Source: Acanthopleuribacter pedis (GTDB lineage: Bacteria > Acidobacteriota > Holophagae > Acanthopleuribacterales > Acanthopleuribacteraceae). Taken from it: DNA of 64,000 nt. Under the pieces are notes generated by a model. The model was not told the origin of the DNA. It saw nothing but the letters and a program-made list of their open reading frames with translations, and made no database searches. The stretch is from the NCBI RefSeq assembly GCF_017377855.1, contig NZ_JAFREP010000010.1, positions 124,001 through 188,000 on the forward strand, read 5' to 3'. Position 1 is the stretch's first letter; each line of letters starts with the position of its first letter. Position numbers and translations under genes: made by a program. This document shows, piece by piece, positions 47,763 to 56,911 of this stretch.

Positions 47763-48965
47763 AATTAAACGCGCTGTACCAACTGGTTCAAGACGGAAAA
47801 ATGGAACCCCACGATTTCGCACGCCACATGAAACGGCTGAAAAACCAACAACCGGCGACGCGCGTGCCTGTCGCGCTGACGGAAACCTACGTCTACAACG
47901 AACCCTTTTTGCGGGACCACACCATCGACGGCAAACAGATTCTTGTGGGTGTGACCCACGCCGCGCTGGCGATTAACGCCTGGTTCCAGCAAAACCCGGA
48001 ATCGTCCGCGGTCCATCTGCAACGGCTGAGTTTCACCGAACCGATTGAGGTCGGGCCGGGTCAACGCGCCGAGGTGCGAATTGAAACCCAAGCGGCCGAC
48101 GCGGGTTTGGCGATGAGCGCCCGCTACCGCACCCGCGCCGATGCGCCGTGGCGACGCACCGCCCAAGGTCGCCTGGAAGCGAGTTCCTTCACGGCTGAGG
48201 CGGTGGATGTGGCCGCGTTGCGCGCCGGTCTCTCGCGCTATCCCGAAGTCACGCGGCTTTACGAGGCGGGCGAACCGGTGTTCGGCGTCGGTCCCAGCTT
48301 CCGCGTGATTCGGGAATTGGCCGTTGGGGAAACAACCGCCTTGGCCACCTTGGCATTGGCACCGGGCGATCACTCTTACGTGCTCGACCCCTTGATCACC
48401 TACAGTGCCTTCACCGCGTTGATTCCGCTCCTGCAAAAAGGGCTGGGCGGCGCCTTTCTGCCGTTCGGAATAAAATCGCTGCAGTTGGTTCGAACCGAAC
48501 CCTTGCAGACCTGTTATCTGTTGGTTCGGCTCGTGAAAAACTCCGGTGAAATGATCCTGTTTGACGTGGACCTCATCGACGCACAACAACGCCTGGTGGC
48601 GCGCTACGCGGGCTGTTCGATTAAACGGCTGCGTCTGCCGGGAACGCGGCCGGCCGTGCCGGCTCCCCCGCGACCCGCGTCGCGGCCCGCGCCGCCACCG
48701 GTTCAGGCCAAGGGCGACCTGGCAACGCGGATTGGCGCGCACATCCGCGCAAAGCTGGCCGCCGCCGTGGGCGCGTCCCCGCGTTCGATCTCGTTTGACG
48801 CCAACCTGATGGACGGCGGTTTGGCCTCGGTCCAGCTCGTCGATTTGGCCGCGACGCTCGAACGGGAATTGGGGATCGAGCTAGACCCCACCTTGTTTTT
48901 TGAATACCCCAACTTGCGCGAATTAACCGACTACTTCGCCACGCAACACCGCGCCGCCTTCACAC
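45880..48965 (+). other. module 13: KS0 | enoyl-isomerase-like domain-ACP, split
   Basis: The KS keeps Cys (NSACSSS) and KSNLGH, but HGTGT reads AANGS (His position nt 46797-46799 is Ala), so it is non-elongating. The next gene opens with a double-hotdog domain resembling DH, with His in DHTIDGKQILVG (Pro of HxxxGxxxxP replaced by Val). The segment aligned to LMDAALQ reads ITYSAFT, so the catalytic Asp is replaced by Tyr. Loss of Asp with retained His is the pattern of enoyl-isomerase (double-bond shift) domains. The ACP reads GGLASVQ. Expected outcome: beta,gamma-olefin. Confidence 0.78.
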
Positions 48966-51900
48966 GGTTCTTGGAAACGGACGCGGATCCGCGCACCAAA
49001 TCCGAACCGGCTTCCTCCTCGAAATCCGCTTCGGCGGCACCCGTCGCACCCTTACCCCCACCGGATCCGCAACCCGAACCCCTCCTTACCGTCGCATCCA
49101 TCTCGACAGAAGGTGAGACGGAACCGACACCGGTTCGCGTCGACGACATCGCCGTGATCGGCATGGCCGGTAGGGTCGGGGGCGCCGACAACCTCGACGC
49201 CTTCTGGCACAACCTCAATGAGGATCGCGATGTGATCACGGAGGTGCCCACCGATCATTGGGACATCGACCCTTGGTACCATCCCGAACCGGGCGTCGAG
49301 GACCGCACTTATTGCCGCACCGGCAGTTTTATCAGCAACGTTCACGGTTTTGACCGCGCCTTTTTCAACCTCTCCGAGCGCGAGGCGCGGTGGATGGATC
49401 CCCAGGTGCGGCTGCTGTTACAAAACGTGCACGCCGCCGCCGAGGACGCGGGTGTGGTCAAAAACCTGCGCGGTTCCAATACCGGTGTGTTCGCGGGGAT
49501 TTGTTTTTCAGATTATGCCGATGAACTGGCCGCGGCCGGCTTGCCCATTTCGCCTTATTCCCGCACCGCCGGCCCCGAGGCCGCCGCCAACCGCGTGTCC
49601 TTCCATTTCGATCTCAAGGGGCCGAGCATCCTGTTTAACACCGCCTGTTCTTCCGCCTTGTTCGCGCTCCATGCCGCCCGACAAGCGCTGAAAAACGGCG
49701 AATGCGGCATGGCCTTTGTGGCCGGCGCCAACCTGGTATTGAGTTCGCAGCATTACCGCGCCTTTTCCGCGCTGGGATCGCTCTCTAAACAAGGGCGTTG
49801 CCTGAGCTTCGACGAAGCCGCCGACGGTTATGTACCGGGCGAATGCGTGGGTACCTTGTTGCTCAAACCGCTGGCCCAAGCCATTGCCGACCGCGACCGC
49901 ATTCACGCCGTGATTAAAGGTTCGGCCGCATTGCACGCGGGTTACACCCCTTCCTTCACCGCCCCAAGCGTCAGCGGACAGGAACAGGTATTGCTTCAGG
50001 CCTGGGCGGATGCGGGCATCGACCCCGCCACGCTCAGTTACATCGAAGCCCATGGGACCGGCACCAAGCTGGGCGATTCCATCGAAATCGCCGCGCTCAA
50101 AAAAGCATTCGGCCGCCATACGAACCAACGGGGGTTCTGCCGCGTCGGCACCGTGAAAACCCACCTAGGCCACACCGAGGGCGCTTCCGGCATGGCCGGG
50201 ATGCTCAAGGTCATCCTGCAAATGAAACACCGCCGTTTACTGGGAATGGCTTCGCTGCGTCAAACGAGCAGTTACCTGCGCCTCGACGATGCGCCGGTGG
50301 TCCTCGGTGACACGCGTCAACCTTGGCACACCGAAAACGGCCCGCGCCGTGCCGGCGTCTCGGCCTTCGGTTACTCTGGTGCATACGCCCACGTGGTGTT
50401 GGAAGAATACACCCCGCCGGCCGAGACGAAGCCGGTTCCTCAAGCCGAGGTGCCCGCGCTGGTGGTGCTTTCCGCCGCGGACGAAGCGGCGTTGCGGGTT
50501 TCGGCCAAGCGGTTACACGACTTCATTCGGATGAATGCGCAGGCCGCCGTCCCAACCGAGCCGAACCAGGCAAACCATAAAACGTGGGAAGCTAAGGTAA
50601 TGCGCGTCCTTGGCGAACTTTTGCAGGTAGACATAAGCGATATCGATAGCGACGTCGGTTTGGCCGAGCTGGGCCTCGAACCCGTAGCCTTCCCGGTGCT
50701 CGCGGAACGCCTGTCCGGCTTTGGGGTAACGCTTAAACCGGGCACCTTTCTCGAGCAAAACACCCCGGCCCGCATTGCCGCCCAACTCGCGGACCGGGCC
50801 GAAACGCCGAGGGAATCAACGCCAAATGGTTTGGACTTACACGATTTGGCCTACACGCTCCAAGTCGGACGCCTCGAACTGCCGCAACGCCTCGCCTTGG
50901 TCGCCGACTCCTTGGACGCGGTCTGCCAACGGCTCGACGATTACCTCGCCGGAACGAACCATCCCAACTTGTTCCACGAACACACGGAACGCCATCAAGA
51001 AACATTGGCCCTGTTCGCGGACGATGAAGAAATGGATGCGCTCGTCGCGGGTTGGTACCAACGGGGCCGCTACCAACACTTGCTCGGCCTGTGGGTGCGC
51101 GGTTTTGCGCTGGACTGGTCGCGTTTCCACGGCGCCGCCGCGCCGCGCCGCATCAGCTTGCCTACCTATCCCTTCCGCACCGATCCCTATCTCCATCCCG
51201 CCCTGGCCAACAAACCCGCACCTTCACCGTTGCCGCCGGTAAAAGCAGAAAAACCGCGTGCTGCGCCACCCGTCGCGACCTCGGCAGAAACCGATTGGTG
51301 TTTCGAACCCGTCGATCCGAGGGTGGCCGACGCGGGCGGTCCCGAACCGAAGCAGAAAGCGCGGCAGCTTTTGCGGCAGTTGGTTTCGCAACATACCGGG
51401 CTGTCTTTTGATGAGATCCCCATTGAATCGGGCTTTTTGGAAGCAGGCCTGGGTTCACGCGCGCTCGTGGCCTTGGTGCAAGCCGTTTCGCACCTGTTGG
51501 CCACCGACCTATCGCCGGGCCTGGTGTTTGAATACGCCACCCTTGCGGCCTTTGCCGATTGGCTCGTCGACCAACACGAAACACGGCTGCGCGCGCTTCA
51601 GGTCCGCCGCGCCGGACCCGCGTCAGCCGCGCCGAACGCGGTCGAATCACCGTCAAACCTCGATCCAAACCCGGCAGGGCTACCGCTCTCCGAGGGTCAA
51701 AGCGGTCTGTGGTTCCTGCAAAAGGCCGACCCCGGTCTAAGCGCCTATAACTGCACCCTGTGCTTCCGGGGGACCATCGACCCCAGCCAATTGGAGACCG
51801 CCTGCCGGCTTGTGTTGCAACGTTTCCCAATCCTCACCACCGTCTGTGGTGAGGATCAAGACGGGAGGCCGTATCAAACAGAACGGCCGAACGCCCCCCT

Positions 51901-54900
51901 CGCCTTGCACCACGCGCCGCCCGTCTCCGAAGCGGACCTGATTGCGAAGTTGCGCGAACAGATCGCCCAACCCTTTGACATGGCGCAGAACCTGTTCCGC
52001 GTGACCCTGTTTCCGGTTGGCGATGAAACGGTCGTTCTCATCAACATCCATCATCTGATCTTTGACGGCAGTTCCTTCGCCCTGCTGTTAAACAGCTTAA
52101 GACAGTTTTACATCGAGCCCGCGGCGGGGCGGCCTGTCGCCGTCACGCCGCCGCAACGGACCTACGCGGATTACGTACTGGCGCAGCAGCAGCAGTTGAA
52201 TGGCGCGGTTGGGCAGCGGCGACGGGTTTGGTGGCAACGGCAGCTGGAGGCCATGCCGCCGCATCTTGAATTGCCCGCGGATCGGCCACGCTCAAAAAAT
52301 CGCGCGCCTGTCGGGGCCACCCGCACGTTGCGGCTTTCCGAGGCAGAAAGCCGCCGGATCCGCGTCTTTGCCGAAAGCCAAGCCGTTTACCTTTCCTCGT
52401 TCTTCCTGAGCCTGTTCAAGGCCCTGTTGCACGTGTACAGCGGTCAGAACGACATCATCGTGGGCATGCCCGTGAACGAACGGGGCCCCGAGGATCAGGG
52501 CAACATCGGGTACTACATTAATATGGTTCCCATCCGAAGTCGGGCGCTGGGACAGCTTCGTTTTTCCGAGATTTTAAAACGTTGCCAGGTAACCTTGGTC
52601 GACAGCATGGCTGGCAGTTTGCCGTTCCCGACGCTCGTGCGTGCGCTGGAAGTCAAGGCCGCCGATCAGCCGCCCATTTTTCAGGTAGCTTATGCCTATC
52701 AGAACTTTGCGACTGGGAACCGCGCGGGGACAGCGAAGGGTGATGCACCATGGACCTTGGTGGAAGGGCTTCACCAGCAAGGCGGCTATGATCTGGACAT
52801 GCAGGTTTACGACCATCGCGACGGTTTCGCATGGGACCTCAACTACAACGCCGCCCGATTTGCCGAGGAAACCATCGTCCGCTTACTCGGCCACCTGCGG
52901 ACCATGTTACACGCGGTGCTTGACAATCCAGAACAGCCGATTGCGCGCATCAACCTGCTTTCAGAAGCGGAAACCCGTTTGCTGAACCGAACGTGGAACG
53001 ACACCGCCCGCCCATACACGGACGGCGACCAATGCATGCATACCTTGTTCGAACGCCAAGCCGCGGCCACACCGGAAGCGACCGCGTTGGTTTTTGAAGC
53101 GCGCACCATGACTTATGCCGAGTTGGAACAGCGCAGCCGCGACTTAGCCGGACACCTTCAGGAACGCGGGGTTGGCCCCGAGGTGCGCGTCGGCGTCTGT
53201 CTGGAACGCTCTTTCGAAATGGTGGTCGCCTTGCTGGGCATCCTGCGCGCGGGTGGGGCCTACGTGCCGCTGGATCCCGATTACCCGCGCAACCGACTCA
53301 CTTATTTGGTCGAGGACGCCGCACCCGCTTTGATCCTCACCGTTTCCGAACTCGCCGCGCGCCTGCCGGAACACACCGCCCCGCTGTTGTTTCTCGACCA
53401 GGTCCGCGACACAGCGGGCAACGCGGATGCACGGTCTCTTGTCTGTTCGGTGAGGCCCGACAACTTGGTTTACGTACTCTACACCTCGGGTAGCACCGGC
53501 CGGCCGAAAGGCGTGATGCTGGAACACCGCGCGCTGGTCAACCGCATTCTTTGGATGCAGGAAACCTATGGTTTAGGCCACGAGGATCGCATTCTGCAAA
53601 AAACGCCCTTTAGTTTCGACGTTTCCGGTTGGGAATTCCACTGGCCGCTTATGGTGGGGGCTTCCCTGGTCATCGCGCCGCCGGAAAAACACAAGGATCC
53701 TGTTTGGTTATGCAACGCCGTTCGCGATCGGAAGATTACGGTGATGCACTTTGTGCCCTCCATGCTCAAGGCCTTTTTGGAGGCGGAGGAGGTCGGCGAC
53801 TGTACAGGTTTGCGCAAGGTTTTTTGCAGCGGCGAGGCCTTGGAAGTTGGTCTCAAAAACCGTTTTTTCGAACGTTTGCCAGGCCAAGAACTCCACAATC
53901 TTTACGGCCCTACCGAGGCCGCCATCGATGTCAGCTTTCACGCATGCCGCGCCGAGGAAACCAGCGTGCCTATCGGCAAACCCATCGCGAATAGTGAACT
54001 GGTCGTGTGTAACCGGGCCGGCTTGCCGGTGCCGCGCGGTGTGCCGGGTGAGCTGTGGCTCGGTGGTGTCGGCTTGGCACGCGGCTACCTGAATCGGCCG
54101 GAACTCACCGCCGAACGGTTCACCGCCGCCGCAACGGGCAAACGCTTTTACCGCACCGGCGATCTTGTACGACGCCGTGACGACGGTGCGATTGAATACC
54201 TGGGTCGCATCGACCACCAGGTCAAAATTCGCGGCATGCGCATCGAATTGGGTGAAATCGAAGCCGCCTTGCTGCGCCGGGAAGGGATTCACCACGCCGT
54301 GGTCCAGGTGCGATCCATCAAGGGTGAGCAACAACTGGTCGCGTTTTATGTGGCGCAGGGCAATACAGAACAGGACCCGAACGCCTTGCGCGAGGCGCTG
54401 TTGGGCGATTTACCCTCGTTCATGGTTCCTACCGTATTTTGTGCTTTGCCCGACATGCCGCTTTCGCCCAACGGCAAAATCGACCGCCGCGCGCTTGAGG
54501 CCGTCCCCGTTACGCTTCAGTCGACACGGGCTTACCATGCCCCACGTAACACCCGCGAACACCAACTGGTCGCGCTCTTTGGTGAGGTGCTTGGCGTGGA
54601 ACCTATCGGCATCAACGATGACTTTTTCGAACTGGGCGGCCACTCCATGACCGCGATCCGGCTGCTCTCGCGTATTGAGGCAACAACCGGCGTTCGCCTA
54701 ACCATGAGCGCGCTGTTCCAAACACGACAACCCATGCTTCTGGCCGCCCTGATCGATCAGGAACAGGCCGAGATTTCAGCGGGTGCCAGACTGATCCCAT
54801 TGCAAACCAAGGGTGACGCGCCGCCGCTTTACTTCGTTCACGGCTTGAGCGGGCAAAGCCTCAACTACCTACCGCTCAGCCGCGCGCTTCGCGACAGACA

Positions 54901-55663
54901 GCCGCTTTACGGCTTCGAACCGCCGGGTTTGGCGCGCGGCGAGGAACCGTGTTTCACGGTCGACGCCTTGGCCGAAACCTATGTGAAAACCATCCAAGCC
55001 CATCATCCAGCCGGCCCGATTCAGCTTGGCGGCTGGAGTCTGGGCGGCGTGATCGCCCAAGCCGTCGCCTGTAAGTTGACAGATAAAGGTCGGCAAGTGA
55101 CCCGGCTTTTCCTGGTGGATAGCTATTTGGCCGAACATTTCGACCGCTATACCCAACTCTTGGAAGAACGGGATTTGCCTACCGCACATCTTCCGAACAT
55201 GGATTGCACCGACGAGGCGGCGTTATGTCGCAACATGCTCTGTGAATTCGGTTTGCCGGTAAATGACGGGGAAAGCGTGGATGAAATGATCGGTCGTGAG
55301 GACCCGCGTCGGGTGATCGGCATGGAACCAGAAGCGATCCGCCGTTTACTCGCGGTTCGCTGTGCCAACCACGAGGCCCTGCGCCGTCACCGACCCGATC
55401 AGGTATTTAACGGCGGAACCTATTATTTCCAGGCCGCGCACCGCAACTTGGGACACGGCGAAGCACAGGGTGCCGTTGCCGACGCCGCGTTGCGCGACCT
55501 GATCCAAGACGAAACGCGTCGTCTCTGGTGCCGGTACCTCAACCCTGAAACTACCCAATTTGTCCTGCTCGAAAGTAACCATGAGGGCGTCATGCAGGAG
55601 CCTGTTGTGTGCGAGATCGCCGCCGCGATCCGAGGCACGGCTCAGTTGACCGATCCTCGCTAG
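47759..55663 (+). CDS. trans-AT PKS-NRPS hybrid, modules 13b-15 with terminal thioesterase
   Basis: The 2634-residue protein reads docking(1-33)-enoyl-isomerase-like(40-295)-ACP(320-400)-KS(457-885)-[dead ACP-like 940-1020]-ACP(1195-1280)-C(1303-1750)-A(1750-2250)-PCP(2262-2340)-TE(2343-2634). Its ATG overlaps the previous stop (ATGA), so translation is coupled. The N-terminal helix pair (LVQDGKMEPHDFARHM) plausibly docks to the C-terminal helices of the upstream subunit, joining KS0 to the isomerase-like domain. The A domain pocket reads D-V-W-H-F-S-L-I-D-K, nearly identical to the serine code of EntF. The TE at the end makes this the last enzyme of the line: it adds serine and releases the product. 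Confidence 0.97.
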   Translation: MKLNALYQLVQDGKMEPHDFARHMKRLKNQQPATRVPVALTETYVYNEPFLRDHTIDGKQILVGVTHAALAINAWFQQNPESSAVHLQRLSFTEPIEVGPGQRAEVRIETQAADAGLAMSARYRTRADAPWRRTAQGRLEASSFTAEAVDVAALRAGLSRYPEVTRLYEAGEPVFGVGPSFRVIRELAVGETTALATLALAPGDHSYVLDPLITYSAFTALIPLLQKGLGGAFLPFGIKSLQLVRTEPLQTCYLLVRLVKNSGEMILFDVDLIDAQQRLVARYAGCSIKRLRLPGTRPAVPAPPRPASRPAPPPVQAKGDLATRIGAHIRAKLAAAVGASPRSISFDANLMDGGLASVQLVDLAATLERELGIELDPTLFFEYPNLRELTDYFATQHRAAFTRFLETDADPRTKSEPASSSKSASAAPVAPLPPPDPQPEPLLTVASISTEGETEPTPVRVDDIAVIGMAGRVGGADNLDAFWHNLNEDRDVITEVPTDHWDIDPWYHPEPGVEDRTYCRTGSFISNVHGFDRAFFNLSEREARWMDPQVRLLLQNVHAAAEDAGVVKNLRGSNTGVFAGICFSDYADELAAAGLPISPYSRTAGPEAAANRVSFHFDLKGPSILFNTACSSALFALHAARQALKNGECGMAFVAGANLVLSSQHYRAFSALGSLSKQGRCLSFDEAADGYVPGECVGTLLLKPLAQAIADRDRIHAVIKGSAALHAGYTPSFTAPSVSGQEQVLLQAWADAGIDPATLSYIEAHGTGTKLGDSIEIAALKKAFGRHTNQRGFCRVGTVKTHLGHTEGASGMAGMLKVILQMKHRRLLGMASLRQTSSYLRLDDAPVVLGDTRQPWHTENGPRRAGVSAFGYSGAYAHVVLEEYTPPAETKPVPQAEVPALVVLSAADEAALRVSAKRLHDFIRMNAQAAVPTEPNQANHKTWEAKVMRVLGELLQVDISDIDSDVGLAELGLEPVAFPVLAERLSGFGVTLKPGTFLEQNTPARIAAQLADRAETPRESTPNGLDLHDLAYTLQVGRLELPQRLALVADSLDAVCQRLDDYLAGTNHPNLFHEHTERHQETLALFADDEEMDALVAGWYQRGRYQHLLGLWVRGFALDWSRFHGAAAPRRISLPTYPFRTDPYLHPALANKPAPSPLPPVKAEKPRAAPPVATSAETDWCFEPVDPRVADAGGPEPKQKARQLLRQLVSQHTGLSFDEIPIESGFLEAGLGSRALVALVQAVSHLLATDLSPGLVFEYATLAAFADWLVDQHETRLRALQVRRAGPASAAPNAVESPSNLDPNPAGLPLSEGQSGLWFLQKADPGLSAYNCTLCFRGTIDPSQLETACRLVLQRFPILTTVCGEDQDGRPYQTERPNAPLALHHAPPVSEADLIAKLREQIAQPFDMAQNLFRVTLFPVGDETVVLINIHHLIFDGSSFALLLNSLRQFYIEPAAGRPVAVTPPQRTYADYVLAQQQQLNGAVGQRRRVWWQRQLEAMPPHLELPADRPRSKNRAPVGATRTLRLSEAESRRIRVFAESQAVYLSSFFLSLFKALLHVYSGQNDIIVGMPVNERGPEDQGNIGYYINMVPIRSRALGQLRFSEILKRCQVTLVDSMAGSLPFPTLVRALEVKAADQPPIFQVAYAYQNFATGNRAGTAKGDAPWTLVEGLHQQGGYDLDMQVYDHRDGFAWDLNYNAARFAEETIVRLLGHLRTMLHAVLDNPEQPIARINLLSEAETRLLNRTWNDTARPYTDGDQCMHTLFERQAAATPEATALVFEARTMTYAELEQRSRDLAGHLQERGVGPEVRVGVCLERSFEMVVALLGILRAGGAYVPLDPDYPRNRLTYLVEDAAPALILTVSELAARLPEHTAPLLFLDQVRDTAGNADARSLVCSVRPDNLVYVLYTSGSTGRPKGVMLEHRALVNRILWMQETYGLGHEDRILQKTPFSFDVSGWEFHWPLMVGASLVIAPPEKHKDPVWLCNAVRDRKITVMHFVPSMLKAFLEAEEVGDCTGLRKVFCSGEALEVGLKNRFFERLPGQELHNLYGPTEAAIDVSFHACRAEETSVPIGKPIANSELVVCNRAGLPVPRGVPGELWLGGVGLARGYLNRPELTAERFTAAATGKRFYRTGDLVRRRDDGAIEYLGRIDHQVKIRGMRIELGEIEAALLRREGIHHAVVQVRSIKGEQQLVAFYVAQGNTEQDPNALREALLGDLPSFMVPTVFCALPDMPLSPNGKIDRRALEAVPVTLQSTRAYHAPRNTREHQLVALFGEVLGVEPIGINDDFFELGGHSMTAIRLLSRIEATTGVRLTMSALFQTRQPMLLAALIDQEQAEISAGARLIPLQTKGDAPPLYFVHGLSGQSLNYLPLSRALRDRQPLYGFEPPGLARGEEPCFTVDALAETYVKTIQAHHPAGPIQLGGWSLGGVIAQAVACKLTDKGRQVTRLFLVDSYLAEHFDRYTQLLEERDLPTAHLPNMDCTDEAALCRNMLCEFGLPVNDGESVDEMIGREDPRRVIGMEPEAIRRLLAVRCANHEALRRHRPDQVFNGGTYYFQAAHRNLGHGEAQGAVADAALRDLIQDETRRLWCRYLNPETTQFVLLESNHEGVMQEPVVCEIAAAIRGTAQLTDPR
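49125..51600 (+). other. module 14: KS-(ACP-like)-ACP
   Basis: The KS is intact (NTACSSA, EAHGTGT, KTHLGH). The post-KS linker contains a carrier-like insertion (about 50580-50815) reading LGLEPV, with Pro (nt 50681-50683) at the Ser position. A real ACP follows (AGLGSRAL, Ser retained). No reductive domain is present, so the unit is expected to remain a beta-ketone before serine is attached. Confidence 0.8.
51660..54775 (+). other. module 15 (NRPS): C-A-PCP, serine
   Basis: The C domain has HHLIFDG. The A domain has YTSGSTGRPKG, YGPTE, YRTGD and NGKIDRR. Pocket residues read by alignment to GrsA are D,V,W (FDVSGW), H (VMHFVP), F and S (KVFCSG), L (NLYGPTE), I and D (AAID) and K, a serine code. 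The PCP reads GGHSMT. There is no Cy or Ox domain, so an oxazole is not expected from this module itself. Confidence 0.9.
54780..55663 (+). other. terminal type I thioesterase domain
   Basis: An alpha/beta-hydrolase with the nucleophile elbow GWSLGG (Ser nt 55037-55039), catalytic Asp in LVDSY (nt 55118-55120) and His in SNHEGV (nt 55580-55582). It is fused to the serine PCP and releases the finished chain by hydrolysis, cyclisation or a Dieckmann-type reaction; sequence alone does not decide which. Confidence 0.9.
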
Positions 55664-55726
55664 CCCCTTCACACCTCGGTGCCGTCATCAAACGGCGCCG
55701 TCTACAAACCAACTTGGAGAAAAAGA

Positions 55727-56905
55727 ATGAAACGTTTTACGGCCTTTTGTTTGATTGCCCTATGTTTGATCGCTCCATTAACCGCCGCCGACCAGTATTC
55801 GCTCGTGATTGATGCGGGCAGCAGCGGTTCACGCATCTACATTTACAAAGTCCAGCCCAACCAACACGACGAGCTGCCGGCGGTAACTTATGTCGATAGT
55901 TCTTCCGTCAATCCCGGCATTTCCGATTGGAACGAAGATCCCGCGGCGGCCAAAGCCAACCTACAGACCCTCGTCGACTTCGCGAAAGAGAAGGTACCCG
56001 CCGACGCACAGAAAACGACCCCGTTGCGCCTGATGGCCACCGCCGGCATGCGCATGCCCATCAAAAAAGAGCGCGACCAAATTATGAACGATGTCAACGG
56101 GTTCTTCAGCGCGGACGGGTCCTTCGCCTACAAAGGCGGGGTGATTTTGGCCGGTTCTTACGAAGCGCTGTATAGTTGGATCGCGCTCAATTATAGCAAC
56201 GACCAATTCGACCCGGCCCAAGCGCGCGAGGGCATTTTGGAGATGGGCGGCGCATCCACACAAATCGCTTTCCACCGCAAAAAAGCCTTCAAACGGCACC
56301 ACATCGGCCGGACCTTCCGCGGCAAGGAGTACAATGTTTACGCCCGTAGTTACTTGTTTATGGGCCAGGTGGAAGCCATGAAGCTGTCGGTTGATTCACC
56401 GTGTTACCCGAAAAAGTATCCCATGGATTTCGGTTTCGGTACCGGTGATTTCGACGATTGTTCCAACGAGATTATGGAGCGATTTAATTCCATCTGCGAG
56501 AATATGGAGCACAGCCGCGGTCCCCACTGCATCTTCATGAATCCGGTTAAATCCCGAGCGAACATCTCTTATTTTGCCGTGCCGGCCTTCAAGGAGACCT
56601 TTGAATTCTTTGGTCTGACCCCGGACGTGGATCTAAACACGTTGGCCGAAAAAGGCCGTGAATACTGTGCGATGGATTGGGACGCGCTCAAGGAGCAATA
56701 CTCAGGAATTCACCCGTTTTTCCTCAAAACCTTCTGCTACAACGCGGCCTACTTCCACACCTTGATTAAAGAGGGTTACGGCTTTGAAGATCGCGGGGCA
56801 AAGATCCTGCCCAACGACGGTAGCTGGACCTTAGGTGCGGTGATCGACACCAACCTGGGCAACGAACCGGCCGAATACAAGGCAGGCAAAAAGCCAAAAT
56901 CCTAA
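55727..56905 (+). CDS. secreted GDA1/CD39-family nucleoside polyphosphatase (apyrase)
   Basis: A 392-residue protein with the apyrase conserved regions in order: DAGSSGSR (ACR1), MATAGMR (ACR2), a YSWIALNY segment (ACR3), LEMGGASTQI (ACR4) and WTLGAVID (ACR5). Family members remove phosphates from extracellular nucleoside tri- and diphosphates. The start at 55727 is chosen over an in-frame upstream ATG (55679) because GGAGA lies six bases before it and it places a signal peptide (MKRFTAFCLIALCLIAPLTAA) at the N-terminus. Several cysteines in the C-terminal half suggest disulfides and an exported location. It begins 63 nt after the TE gene, same strand, with no terminator between, and is followed by a strong terminator, so it is probably co-transcribed with the PKS. 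A role in product biology is possible but unproven. Confidence 0.9.
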   Translation: MKRFTAFCLIALCLIAPLTAADQYSLVIDAGSSGSRIYIYKVQPNQHDELPAVTYVDSSSVNPGISDWNEDPAAAKANLQTLVDFAKEKVPADAQKTTPLRLMATAGMRMPIKKERDQIMNDVNGFFSADGSFAYKGGVILAGSYEALYSWIALNYSNDQFDPAQAREGILEMGGASTQIAFHRKKAFKRHHIGRTFRGKEYNVYARSYLFMGQVEAMKLSVDSPCYPKKYPMDFGFGTGDFDDCSNEIMERFNSICENMEHSRGPHCIFMNPVKSRANISYFAVPAFKETFEFFGLTPDVDLNTLAEKGREYCAMDWDALKEQYSGIHPFFLKTFCYNAAYFHTLIKEGYGFEDRGAKILPNDGSWTLGAVIDTNLGNEPAEYKAGKKPKS

Positions 56906-56911
56906 CCCAGC

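Noticed and set aside
51660..54775. Oxazole formation from the serine module
   Set aside because: The condensation domain has HHxxxDG rather than the cyclisation DxxxxD motif, and no oxidase domain is present.
2..55663. Hidden AT domains in the PKS genes
   Set aside because: I looked between each KS and the next domain for a GHSxGE-type AT active site and found none; the linkers are the short trans-AT kind throughout.
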